Positions 52,882 to 61,014 of a DNA stretch of 64,000 nucleotides are shown here, piece after piece (position 1 is the stretch's first letter; every line of letters begins with the position of its first letter). Both the position numbers and the translations under genes were made by a program. The stretch is from JBDTVS01 sp040007095. GTDB taxonomy: Bacteria; Acidobacteriota; Vicinamibacteria; Vicinamibacterales; CAVVIG01. The stretch is taken from NCBI GenBank assembly GCA_040007095.1, contig JBDTVS010000023.1, positions 9,408 to 73,407 of the forward strand, given 5' to 3'. The notes beneath the pieces were generated by a model. That model searched no databases, was not told the DNA's origin, and saw only the letters and a list, made by a program, of their open reading frames with translations.

Positions 52882-53945
52882 TGGTGGGTCGCGCCCTGAA
52901 GCAGCCGCTGGAGCTCGTTGACGATTCGGACGTCGCCGAAGTCGAGCAGCCGACGCCGTTGGCCGGCGATCACGTCGTGTCGCAGGGTATCGTCGAAGGC
53001 CAGCGCGCCGAGCAGTTCCGCGGCGTACTCGAGATCTTTCGGTGCGAACTGCAGACCGGCGCCGCCGAGCGTGTCGGGTACGGCCCCGGCCGAGTACGCA
53101 AGGATCGGCACGTCGGCGGCCATCGCTTCCAGCAGCGGTACGCAGAACCCCTCGTGCTCGCTCATCGAGATGTAGACGGCGGCATGCCGATAGTAGACCG
53201 CAAGCTCCTCGTCGGACACCGGACCGGTGAAGACGAAGCGATCCTCAAGCATCCGGTACTGTGTCATCAATGCGCGAATCATCGAATAATACCGTGGCAC
53301 CACATCGTAGCGGCCCACGAAGATGAAGCGATAGTATGCATCCACGGATCGCTTGTAGCATTCGGCCAGTCGAATGTGATCCTCGATCTTCTTGTTCGGC
53401 GCGATTCGGCCGACGAACAGGAAGTTCACCAGTCCATCGTCGAGGATCGCGTCGAGAGCGGGTCGTGCGACGCGATCCGTGATGCGTGACGTATTGACCG
53501 CGATGGGAAACACCCCTGTTCGCGTGAAACCCAGGGATGCGAGCTCCTGCCGGTTGTACTCTGAATCGCCGAGCGCCAGGTCGACCGATCCGACCAGCGT
53601 GGACAACTCGTGCCGTCCGAGCGCCGCCAGGCGGAAAAGCGCCGGATCGTAAGGGGCAAAGAATGCGGCCGGCGTGACGTTGTGGTATTGCAGGACGCGG
53701 CCATGCGGCAGGGCCGCGAACGCGGACGTCATCGGCGAGGGCAGCGCATAGTGGAAGATCGTCAGATCGCCGTGGACAGCGGGGTCGCCGAAGGCCCGCA
53801 CTTCCCCTCGAAGGTCGTCGTCGATGGTCAGCGCGTACAGGTCGGATTGATGTCCCATTGTCCGCAGGAGGTCTCGCACCCGCCTGGCGCTGTCGCCGAT
53901 CGCGTCGCCACGATGGGCGGCGGGCACCCATTGGTTGATGATCAT
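52878..53945 (-). CDS. GT4-type glycosyltransferase (paralogue B')
   Basis: A 355-residue GT-B enzyme. It shares DLALGDSEYNRQELASLGF and SEHEGFCVPLLEAMAADVP with the 53955-55139 protein (DLALGDSEFNRQDLEKLGF, SEHEGFCVPLVEAF), so the two are paralogues. The latter stretch holds the E-x7-E donor-site motif. The N-terminal glycine loop is less obvious (HRGDAIGDSARR). The preceding gene ends 9 bases upstream; the following gene overlaps it by four bases. Confidence 0.86.
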   Translation of the reverse strand: MIINQWVPAAHRGDAIGDSARRVRDLLRTMGHQSDLYALTIDDDLRGEVRAFGDPAVHGDLTIFHYALPSPMTSAFAALPHGRVLQYHNVTPAAFFAPYDPALFRLAALGRHELSTLVGSVDLALGDSEYNRQELASLGFTRTGVFPIAVNTSRITDRVARPALDAILDDGLVNFLFVGRIAPNKKIEDHIRLAECYKRSVDAYYRFIFVGRYDVVPRYYSMIRALMTQYRMLEDRFVFTGPVSDEELAVYYRHAAVYISMSEHEGFCVPLLEAMAADVPILAYSAGAVPDTLGGAGLQFAPKDLEYAAELLGALAFDDTLRHDVIAGQRRRLLDFGDVRIVNELQRLLQGATHQ

Positions 53946-53954
53946 CGCCTCAAC

Positions 53955-55139
53955 TCACTCCGGCAGGGCCCGGTAGATGCCCGGCCTGTAGAGCCGCAGT
54001 TCCTCGAGTTCCTGCGCGGCGTCGAATTGCCCCCAGAAGTCGAACGCCACCCGCGGCTTCGGCGCGCGTGGCGACGAGAGCATGTCCGCCACGAAACCGA
54101 GCAGCGTGCCCGCGAAGTCCTCTTCCTGCAGGCGCTCGACGGCCGCCAGTTGCTCGCCGACAATCGCGTCCCGCAACGTCTGATTGGAGACGATGGCGTC
54201 CATCAAGGCCGCCACGGACCGCGGGTCCTTGTCGTCGTAGAGGATGCCGGCCCCGTCCATCGTGTCCGGAACCGCCGTCGCCGCGTACGCCAGCACGGGC
54301 ACCTGCTTGTAGAAGGCTTCGACGAGCGGCACGCAGAATCCCTCGTGCTCGCTGGCGCAGAGGAACAGGTCGGCGACATCGTAGTACGCCACCAGTTCCT
54401 CGTCGGACACGTGGCCGACGAAATGGACGTGGCGGGCGCCGAGCGCCGCGGTCAGCTGATGGAGTGAAGCCAGGTAGCGTTCGTAGCCGCTGTACGCACC
54501 GACGACCAGCAGGCGAGATCGCGGATTGAAGATCGTGTGGTAGGCATGGAAGAAGCGGATGAGGTCTTCGATCCGCTTGTTGGCGATCACTCGGCCGACG
54601 AACACGACATTCGTCCAGTCGTCGTCGAATTGTCCGGCCATCATCCGGTTCGGCTGCCGATCGAGATTGGAGAAATCGGGAATGACGGGCAGTACGGCCG
54701 TCCGCGGGAACCCGAGCTTCTCGAGGTCCTGGCGGTTGAATTCGGAGTCGCCAAGTGCGAGGTCGCAGCGGCTCGCGTAGGCACGCAGCTCGCGGCGTCC
54801 GCGAAAGCACTGCCGTGCCAGCATGCGATGCACGCCGACGAAATACTCCGGCGGCGTGATGTTGTGGTAGATGAGCGCCATCCGATCGGGCAGCGCGAAG
54901 GCGGTCCTCGACGCCTTCGACCCGAGCGAAAAATGGTGCAGCACGAGATTGTCCGGGTGGCTGACGTCGACCAGCTCGCGGTAGTCGCGGGTGATCGGCT
55001 CCAGCCGGTAGTCAGCGGTCTCGACAAAGATCTCCGACTCGTATCCCTCCGCGCGCAGGACGCGCTGGATACCAAGGACCTCGTGCCCGATGGCGTCGCC
55101 GTAACCGAGTGTGGCCAGTACCTGGTGGATCTGGATCAT
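53955..55139 (-). CDS. GT4-type glycosyltransferase (paralogue B)
   Basis: A 394-residue GT-B enzyme beginning MIQIHQVLATLGYGDAIGHEV. The donor motif is SEHEGFCVPLVEAF. A C-terminal stretch of about 40 residues (PRVAFDFWGQFDAAQELEELRL) exceeds that of paralogue B'. The frame is open much further upstream, but that part is antisense-like overlap with the next gene and lacks similarity, so the ATG at 55139 is the start. It overlaps the upstream GT gene by four bases. Confidence 0.86.
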   Translation of the reverse strand: MIQIHQVLATLGYGDAIGHEVLGIQRVLRAEGYESEIFVETADYRLEPITRDYRELVDVSHPDNLVLHHFSLGSKASRTAFALPDRMALIYHNITPPEYFVGVHRMLARQCFRGRRELRAYASRCDLALGDSEFNRQDLEKLGFPRTAVLPVIPDFSNLDRQPNRMMAGQFDDDWTNVVFVGRVIANKRIEDLIRFFHAYHTIFNPRSRLLVVGAYSGYERYLASLHQLTAALGARHVHFVGHVSDEELVAYYDVADLFLCASEHEGFCVPLVEAFYKQVPVLAYAATAVPDTMDGAGILYDDKDPRSVAALMDAIVSNQTLRDAIVGEQLAAVERLQEEDFAGTLLGFVADMLSSPRAPKPRVAFDFWGQFDAAQELEELRLYRPGIYRALPE

Positions 55140-56599
55140 CGGGGAGGACCGCCGCCCCGGCGGGATCGGTTGTACCCGCGCCGCTGATGCGCAGGACGCG
55201 CGCCGCTGCCCGTCGAACGGGCGCGATGATCGTGGCGTTCCTCGATGCTGGGCTCCGGCTCGGAAACAGCCCCTGTCGGATCGTCCGCCTCCACGGCCAC
55301 GGGGCCGTCGCGACGATCGGCGAGTGATGGACCGTTGGGCAGGCCAGCCAGCACCTGTTCGGCGGGCGGCAGGTTTTGACGCCGGCGTTCGAGCCAGCCC
55401 GGGAGCGAATCCATCGGTTTGCCGGGCGCCTGGTGCGAAAGCCGTTCGAACATGTCGAGGTACTTCCGCTCGACTACCGGCCAGTCGTAGTGCTCGCGAA
55501 AGAACTGTCGGCCGTTTCGGCCCAACGTCGCACTGAGCCAGCGGTTGTGCTCGAGCGCGTGCAGCGTCTCGAGGAACTCGGCGTAGGTTTCGTAATACAA
55601 GCCGGCGTTGCTGCGGATCGACTGGCCCTTCAGGACGTCGCACTTACCGTTCGACAGGACTGGACGGCCCATGCCCCACGCCTCCAGAGCCACCATCGAC
55701 AGGCTCTCGAAATACGACGGCATGATCAGCAGATCCGCCGCCGCCATCGCGTCGAACTTGTCGGTGTCGTCGACAAAACCGAGGTGACGGATTCGCGGGT
55801 GTTCCGGGACCGGCAGAATGGACGTGCCAATCAATACCAGCGAGAGCTTGCCGGATGGGTCGCGAAGATAACCTTGAAAGAACTCGAACAGCTCGGCGCA
55901 CCCTTTGTTCTTGTCGATGCGTCCGACGTAGACGGCAAAAGGCCCGCGGATGCTGTACTTCTGACGGAACCGGCCAGGCTGCGGACTTTGAGCGATGTCT
56001 GATCCGATGCCGACAACGACACTGGGGAGGTCGTGATTGCCCGAGGCGGCCTGGATCATCGTCCGTTCTTCGTGCGAGTTGTACATCACCGCCCGGACGC
56101 CCTGAAAAATCGAGCGGAACATCGTCAAGCCGATCGCCGCGTCGCGCTCGGCGGTTGGCACGAGGATGGCGCGTGGCGCGGCCGCGCGGACACCGTAGTA
56201 GGCGTGGTAATAGCGGTAACTGAAGAACACGCAGTAGTCGTACTCGCTGCCGTGCCTCGTGATGTATTCAATCAAGGCGGGGGAGGTCGGACCCTCGGCG
56301 TCGAGCCAGTCGAGCTCGTCGCCGAGAGAGTGCGGCTGCTCGAAGACGCGATCGGATCGGCGTCCGAACAACCGGGGATCGCGTTCGCGTTTCACGCGAA
56401 ACCGGCGCACCGCGACACCGTTGATCGCTTCGACGCCAGGCGCCAGCTCGTTGCGCCACGTCACGTAATCCGTCGCGCACGTCGTGAGGACCTCGACCTC
56501 CGCGTGTTTGGCGAGATGCTCGGCGATGTAGCGGGCATGGAGCTCGGCGCCGCCGTTGATCGCTTGCCCGTATCGTTGAACGACGACCGCGATCTTCAC
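55136..56599 (-). CDS. GT4-type glycosyltransferase with Arg-rich disordered tail (paralogue A)
   Basis: A 487-residue protein. Residues 1-385 are a GT-B/GT4 enzyme (MKIAVVVQRYGQAINGGAE, donor motif PSYFESLSMVALEAWGMG). The last 100 residues are predicted disordered and become Arg/Gly-rich (RPAHQRRGYNRSRRGGGPPR). The shorter paralogue A' at 51613 lacks this tail. It overlaps both neighbours by four bases. Confidence 0.87.
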   Translation of the reverse strand: MKIAVVVQRYGQAINGGAELHARYIAEHLAKHAEVEVLTTCATDYVTWRNELAPGVEAINGVAVRRFRVKRERDPRLFGRRSDRVFEQPHSLGDELDWLDAEGPTSPALIEYITRHGSEYDYCVFFSYRYYHAYYGVRAAAPRAILVPTAERDAAIGLTMFRSIFQGVRAVMYNSHEERTMIQAASGNHDLPSVVVGIGSDIAQSPQPGRFRQKYSIRGPFAVYVGRIDKNKGCAELFEFFQGYLRDPSGKLSLVLIGTSILPVPEHPRIRHLGFVDDTDKFDAMAAADLLIMPSYFESLSMVALEAWGMGRPVLSNGKCDVLKGQSIRSNAGLYYETYAEFLETLHALEHNRWLSATLGRNGRQFFREHYDWPVVERKYLDMFERLSHQAPGKPMDSLPGWLERRRQNLPPAEQVLAGLPNGPSLADRRDGPVAVEADDPTGAVSEPEPSIEERHDHRARSTGSGARPAHQRRGYNRSRRGGGPPR

Positions 56600-57582
56600 T
56601 GCTGATCGGGGTCGGGCCGGGACCCGGGCAGGTGATCGCCGTCGCCGGACGAGGTGTCGGTTCGTGGCGACTCGACCGCTTCGCCGTCTTCGGCAGTCTC
56701 CGCCTGATCGCCCGCCGACTCCTCCTCGATCGGGCCCTCCGCGGGCGCACCCATGATGGCGCTGGCTGGCGGACCGCTGCGTCTTCCCCGCCGCCGCCTC
56801 CTGCGCCGGCTGCGTTGGCCGGGGCCCTCGGCCGGTACGGCCGCGCCCGGGGGCGCTTGGAGCTGCGCAGGTGCCGGCATTGAGGGCGCCGATGCCGATG
56901 GTGCCGACGCCGATGGTGCCACCGGCAGCGGCGCCTGGCTCGTGTCCGGACGAGCAGCGCTGGTCACGGGCTGCTCTGGCTCGTCGCTCGCAGCCTTGTA
57001 GACGACGACGCTCTCGAGTGCTCGCGCCCGCCGCTCGTTGAACTCAAGCCGGCTCGCCAGTGATTCGACCCGCATCTTCAAGTTCTTGACCTCGATGCCG
57101 GATCGCGTCAGTTCGAAGACGAGGTTGTGGACGATCTCGTAGTAGAGAGATTCCATCTCCATCCGGCGTTTGACCTGGGCCTCTTCACGCTCGAGATTCA
57201 ACGCGTTGATTTCGACCTGCGAGTGCAAAGCGTGGATGATCGGGTTCGGATTGAAGAGCAGCTTCAACAGCGGCTGCAGCATCTTGCGGATCCACTGCAG
57301 CGGGCCGCGGTGTGTTTCATAGATCGTGGTGTCTTCGAACGTGTACAGGGGCAGAAGGGGCTTCTCGTACTGCGGCTGGCGCTCCTTGAACCGCTGCAGC
57401 AGATCGGAGCGGACGCCGCGAGGGTCGAGGAACTTCTCGAGCTTGACCGCGGCGAGCTCGCGAAGCTGCTGCTCGGTGTAGTCGACGCCACGCTTCTCGC
57501 GGATCCGCGCCCGGATCTGCTCCATGATCTGCTCGACGTCGACCGAATCCGAGCGAACGTTGAAATCGGACATAACGGACAC
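56596..57582 (-). CDS. Coiled-coil protein with Arg-rich tail, unknown function, in the glycan operon
   Basis: A 328-residue protein. The first 55 residues are helical (VEQIMEQIRARIREKRG, QLRELAAVKLEKFLDPRG). A hydrophobic patch lies at about 98-118 (IRKMLQPLLKLLFNPNPIIH), then a coiled coil at about 120-200 (QVKRRMEMESLYYEIVHNLV). The C-terminal third is Pro/Ala-rich with a run of basic residues (RSRRRRRRRGRRSG). I do not recognise a named family. It lies directly between the UbiA gene (adjacent) and paralogue A (four-base overlap). Confidence 0.75.
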   Translation of the reverse strand: MSVMSDFNVRSDSVDVEQIMEQIRARIREKRGVDYTEQQLRELAAVKLEKFLDPRGVRSDLLQRFKERQPQYEKPLLPLYTFEDTTIYETHRGPLQWIRKMLQPLLKLLFNPNPIIHALHSQVEINALNLEREEAQVKRRMEMESLYYEIVHNLVFELTRSGIEVKNLKMRVESLASRLEFNERRARALESVVVYKAASDEPEQPVTSAARPDTSQAPLPVAPSASAPSASAPSMPAPAQLQAPPGAAVPAEGPGQRSRRRRRRRGRRSGPPASAIMGAPAEGPIEEESAGDQAETAEDGEAVESPRTDTSSGDGDHLPGSRPDPDQQ

Positions 57583-58533
57583 CTACGGCAGCAGCGGCTG
57601 GTAAATGATCAACGCGACCATCAGCGCCCACAACGCCACACAGGCGAGAAGCGGACGGTCGGCGAGCAGCAGGTCGGCCGGGCTTCCGCCCCCGGCCCGC
57701 TGGTGAATGAGATACAGATAGCGAAATATCCCGTAGAGCGGGAACGGAATCGTGAGTCCGAGCCACGACGTGCCGAACTTCTGCTCGGTCTCCGGGCTGA
57801 TCGTGTAGAACACGTACGCGATCAGCGTCGATGCCGTGACGACCGCGATCATCTGATCGAGGAGCTGCGGGCTGTATTCTCCAAGTATCGGGCGATGGCT
57901 GATCGCGTCGCCGGCGAGCAGGGTGAGTTCATGGCGCCGTTTCGCGAGGGCGATGAACAGCGCCAGCAGAATCGTGCAGACCAGCAGCCAATGGCTGATT
58001 TGCACGTCCACCACCACGGCGCCCGCCACCGCTCGCAACACGAATCCGATCGCGATCGTCAGGACGTCGATGATGACGATCTGTTTCAATGGCCCCGAGT
58101 AGAGCACCAGCAGCCCGGTGTAGGCGGCGGCCACCAGGCCGAATCGCAGGTTGAGCGTGAACGCCGCCAGCAGACCAACGGCCGCGAGCGCCACCGCGGC
58201 CGCCGTCGCCGTCGCCACCCCGACCGCACCCGATGCGATGGGACGCTTGGCCTTGAGCGGATGCCGTCGATCGCTTTCGCGATCGAGCACGTCGTTCACC
58301 AGGTAGACCGCGCCCGACAGGCCACAGAAGATTGCGAATGCGGCCATCACCTCGAGCACGGCCGACCAGACGAAGAGCTTTCGCCCGAAGATCAATCCGG
58401 CAAACACGAGCAGATTCTTGGTCCACTGGGCGGGACGTAGCGATGTGAGCAGGTTCAGAACGAGGGGACGCCCGGACACCACTCTCATCGGGGTATCCGG
58501 AGACGCCACATTGGAAGAAGTGCTGCGCGCCAT
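57583..58533 (-). CDS. UbiA-family prenyltransferase, decaprenyl-phosphate phosphoribosyltransferase-like
   Basis: A 316-residue membrane protein with eight or nine TMs. The first Asp-rich motif is NDVLDRESDRRHPLKAKRP, as in DPPR synthases, and the second region is around AKRRHELTLL. This subgroup transfers phosphoribose to polyprenyl phosphate, the first step to decaprenyl-phospho-arabinose; other UbiA roles (e.g. digeranylgeranyl synthesis) are possible. Its place ahead of four glycosyltransferases supports a lipid-linked sugar donor. The STAS gene ends 16 bases upstream. Confidence 0.85.
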   Translation of the reverse strand: MARSTSSNVASPDTPMRVVSGRPLVLNLLTSLRPAQWTKNLLVFAGLIFGRKLFVWSAVLEVMAAFAIFCGLSGAVYLVNDVLDRESDRRHPLKAKRPIASGAVGVATATAAAVALAAVGLLAAFTLNLRFGLVAAAYTGLLVLYSGPLKQIVIIDVLTIAIGFVLRAVAGAVVVDVQISHWLLVCTILLALFIALAKRRHELTLLAGDAISHRPILGEYSPQLLDQMIAVVTASTLIAYVFYTISPETEQKFGTSWLGLTIPFPLYGIFRYLYLIHQRAGGGSPADLLLADRPLLACVALWALMVALIIYQPLLP

Positions 58534-58549
58534 TCTAGCGCGAGAACGA

Positions 58550-58903
58550 CTAGACCTTGGCCGAGGCCGAGAAGCTCTGAACGGCGTCGTTTTCCGAATC
58601 GAAGGTCTCGAACACGGTCAAGAGCTTGGTGATAGACAACAGGTCGGTGATTCGCTTGGTGAGGTTCAGGAGCTTGAGACTGCCCCCCTGTCGGCTCACC
58701 GTGGTATAGGCTCGAACCACTTCGCCCAGGCCCGCGCTATCGAGGTACGGCACGCCGGCCAGATTCAGAACCATCTTCTTCTGTCCCTGATTGACGAGGC
58801 TGTTCACTTTGTCCTTGAGTTGCTCGTCCCCTTCGCCCAACGTGATCTTGCCTTTGATGTCGAGCACCATCACGTCACCGACCGAACGCTCCGTAATTTG
58901 CAT
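58550..58903 (-). CDS. STAS-domain protein (anti-sigma-factor antagonist type)
   Basis: A 117-residue single STAS domain, like SpoIIAA/RsbV. The phosphorylatable serine sits in YLDSAGLGEVVRAY. Such proteins bind an anti-sigma factor or a STAS-partner kinase when dephosphorylated. No kinase or sigma gene is adjacent. It is the first gene of the glycan operon, so its expression, and perhaps its output, is tied to that pathway. Confidence 0.88.
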   Translation of the reverse strand: MQITERSVGDVMVLDIKGKITLGEGDEQLKDKVNSLVNQGQKKMVLNLAGVPYLDSAGLGEVVRAYTTVSRQGGSLKLLNLTKRITDLLSITKLLTVFETFDSENDAVQSFSASAKV

Positions 58904-59034
58904 GAAGACTCCCGCTGGATAGGGCTCCGTCCCGCAAGACGGGTTCAGCTTAACACACCGAACTTACACACGCGGCAACACACGGGCGACCGCCGCCGCC
59001 CACGTGCTTGCGCACGAGCATCGAATCAATCGCG

Positions 59035-59343
59035 TCAGGCGCCGCCGGCCCCGGCGAACTTTCGGGACTGGAAGCACTCCTTGCAAAACACCGGACGGCC
59101 CTGCGTCGGACGAAAGGGAACGGTCGTCTCTTTCCCGCAGGCCGAGCAATTCGTCACGGTTTCGACCCGCTCGCGCGCGACCGACCCGCCTGCCGGGCGG
59201 CTCGCCCGCTTACCCTTGCAGGCCTTGCATCGCTTCGGCTCGTTCTGGAAGTTCTTGTCAGCGAAGAACTGCTGCTCGCCCGCCGTCCAGACAAACTCTG
59301 CGCTACAGTCCACGCACCTGAGGATTCTGTCTTGGAACTCCAT
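59035..59343 (-). CDS. Zinc-ribbon protein
   Basis: A 102-residue protein with four CxxC pairs (CVDC, CKAC, CSAC, CKEC) forming two zinc ribbons. The N-terminal FQDRILRCVDCSAEFVWTAGEQQFF is typical of the small zinc-ribbon (zf-trcl) group. It may bind nucleic acid or protein; no more can be said. It is encoded between the STAS operon and rpsU, all on minus. Confidence 0.85.
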   Translation of the reverse strand: MEFQDRILRCVDCSAEFVWTAGEQQFFADKNFQNEPKRCKACKGKRASRPAGGSVARERVETVTNCSACGKETTVPFRPTQGRPVFCKECFQSRKFAGAGGA

Positions 59344-59382
59344 CGGTCGCCACCTCGTCGGGGTCGGTTCCGCCGCGTCAGC

Positions 59383-59580
59383 CTACTCCAGCTCCCGCCG
59401 GAGTTTTTTCCGATTGCGTTTGCGCGCCAGGGCCTGCTTTGCCCTGCGCTTGTCGCCCGGCTTCAGATAGAACGAATGCTTCTTGATGTCCTTGATGATG
59501 TCTTCCTGCTGGACCTTGCGCTTGAAACGGCGGAGAGCGCTTTCGATCGACTCTCCTTCCTGAATTTTCACTTCAGCCAC
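59383..59580 (-). CDS. rpsU: 30S ribosomal protein bS21
   Basis: A 65-residue basic protein (VKIQEGESIESALRRFKRK, then a Lys/Arg-rich tail ending KKLRRELE). bS21 binds 16S rRNA near the anti-Shine-Dalgarno region. I use the GTG at 59580: AGGAG lies about 10 bases upstream, and the ATG at 59604 would put that ribosome site inside the gene. A good promoter (59671-59642) precedes it. Confidence 0.92.
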   Translation of the reverse strand: MAEVKIQEGESIESALRRFKRKVQQEDIIKDIKKHSFYLKPGDKRRAKQALARKRNRKKLRRELE

Positions 59581-59641
59581 GCGTGGTACACTCCTCAAAT
59601 TCACGAATTCAAATGTGTTAGGCTATCACAAGTAAGCGCGG

Positions 59642-59671
59642 ATTCTAGGCGTACTTCCGCGGAAACGTCAA
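59642..59671 (-). promoter_or_regulatory. Promoter of rpsU
   Basis: On minus: TTGACG (59671-59666), an 18-base spacer, TAGAAT (59647-59642). Initiation near 59635 gives a leader of about 55 bases. Confidence 0.65.
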
Positions 59672-59736
59672 CGAAATAGTCCACGGCCGCATCCGGCAGC
59701 CAAACACCCCGCCGCCCGCCAAAATTCCCTTAGATC

Positions 59737-61014
59737 ATGAGAGTTCTTGTTCTCGGCAGCGGGGCCCGCGAGCACGCGCTGGCCTCGCGCCTTGTCGCTG
59801 ACGGTCAAGCGCAACAGGTCATCTGCGCCCCCGGCAATCCGGGCATGGCTGCTCTAGGCCCGACCACCCACGTCGATCTGACCGACCCAAACGACGCGGC
59901 TGAGCTTGCCCGGCGCGAGCAGGTCGACTTCACGATCGTCGGCCCCGAGCTGCCGCTCAGCCTCGGCGTGGTCGACCGATTCGTCGATGAAGGACGGCTG
60001 GTATTCGGTCCGAGCAGGGCGGCCGCGCGGCTGGAGTCGAGCAAGGCGTTCGCGAAAGCATTCATGGCGCGCCATCACGTCCCTACCGCGCGTTTTCACA
60101 CGTGCCAGTCGGCCACTGAGGCACTGACCGTTGTGCGGTCGGGAATGTTCGCGTTCCCCGTCGTGCTGAAAGCCGACGGTCTGGCGGCCGGAAAAGGCGT
60201 GATCATCGCCGCGGATCGCGCCGCTGCCGAGGCTGCCATCTCGGCCCTCATGAACGATCGCAAGTTCGGCGCAGCGGGCGATTGCATCGTCATCGAAGAG
60301 TGTCTGTCCGGGCCGGAAGTGTCGTTCTTCGTGTTGAGCGACGGCGCGCGCGCGCGCGCGTTGGCATCGGCGCAGGATCACAAACGCCTCCTCGACGATG
60401 ACAAGGGACCCAATACCGGCGGTATGGGGGCGTTCGCGCCGAGCGTCGTGCTTGACGGCCCGCTCGAGGCGCGGATTACCCGGGAGATCGTCGAACCGGT
60501 CATCGCCGGAATGGCCGCCGAGGGCCAGCCGTTTCGCGGCTTCCTGTACGTCGGCTTGATGCTGACCGCAGGCGGGCCGAAGGTGATCGAATTCAACGTC
60601 CGACTCGGCGATCCCGAGGCGCAGGTCATTCTGCCGCTGATCGACGAACCGCTGCTGCCGTTGCTCGTCGCCGGGACCGAGGGACGCCTGACGCAGACAC
60701 CCTGTCGACTCGGACACGACAAGTTCGTCGGCGTCACGCTGGCGTCGCGCGGCTACCCGGAGTTGTCGGAGTCCGGCCAGCCGATTCATGGCGTCGCCGA
60801 CGCAGAAAAGGTGTCGCAGGTGCTCCATGCGGGAACCGCGTGTCGCAACGGGGATCTGGTCACTGCCGGAGGGCGGGTGCTGACCGTCGTGGGGCGCGGC
60901 GCGACTTTCGCCGATGCAACCGCCCGCGCGTATGCCGGCGTGGACAGGATTCATTTCGACGGGATGCAGTGCCGGCGCGACATTGGACGCTCCGCGTCGC
61001 GGATCGCCGGGTGA
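59737..61014 (+). CDS. purD: Phosphoribosylamine-glycine ligase
   Basis: A 425-residue ATP-grasp enzyme, second step of purine synthesis: it joins glycine to phosphoribosylamine. The N-terminal VLGSGAREHALA, the ATP-grasp loop KADGLAAGKGV, DDKGPNTGGMGAF and NVRLGDPEAQV are all canonical. A (GC)n run near 60345-60360 encodes part of a surface loop. The stop overlaps the GTG start of mtaB by four bases. Confidence 0.96.
   Translation: MRVLVLGSGAREHALASRLVADGQAQQVICAPGNPGMAALGPTTHVDLTDPNDAAELARREQVDFTIVGPELPLSLGVVDRFVDEGRLVFGPSRAAARLESSKAFAKAFMARHHVPTARFHTCQSATEALTVVRSGMFAFPVVLKADGLAAGKGVIIAADRAAAEAAISALMNDRKFGAAGDCIVIEECLSGPEVSFFVLSDGARARALASAQDHKRLLDDDKGPNTGGMGAFAPSVVLDGPLEARITREIVEPVIAGMAAEGQPFRGFLYVGLMLTAGGPKVIEFNVRLGDPEAQVILPLIDEPLLPLLVAGTEGRLTQTPCRLGHDKFVGVTLASRGYPELSESGQPIHGVADAEKVSQVLHAGTACRNGDLVTAGGRVLTVVGRGATFADATARAYAGVDRIHFDGMQCRRDIGRSASRIAG

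Noticed and set aside
55140..55643. N-terminal extension of the glycosyltransferase at 53955
   Set aside because: Lies over the end of the neighbouring glycosyltransferase, lacks similarity, and the ATG at 55139 matches paralogue B'.
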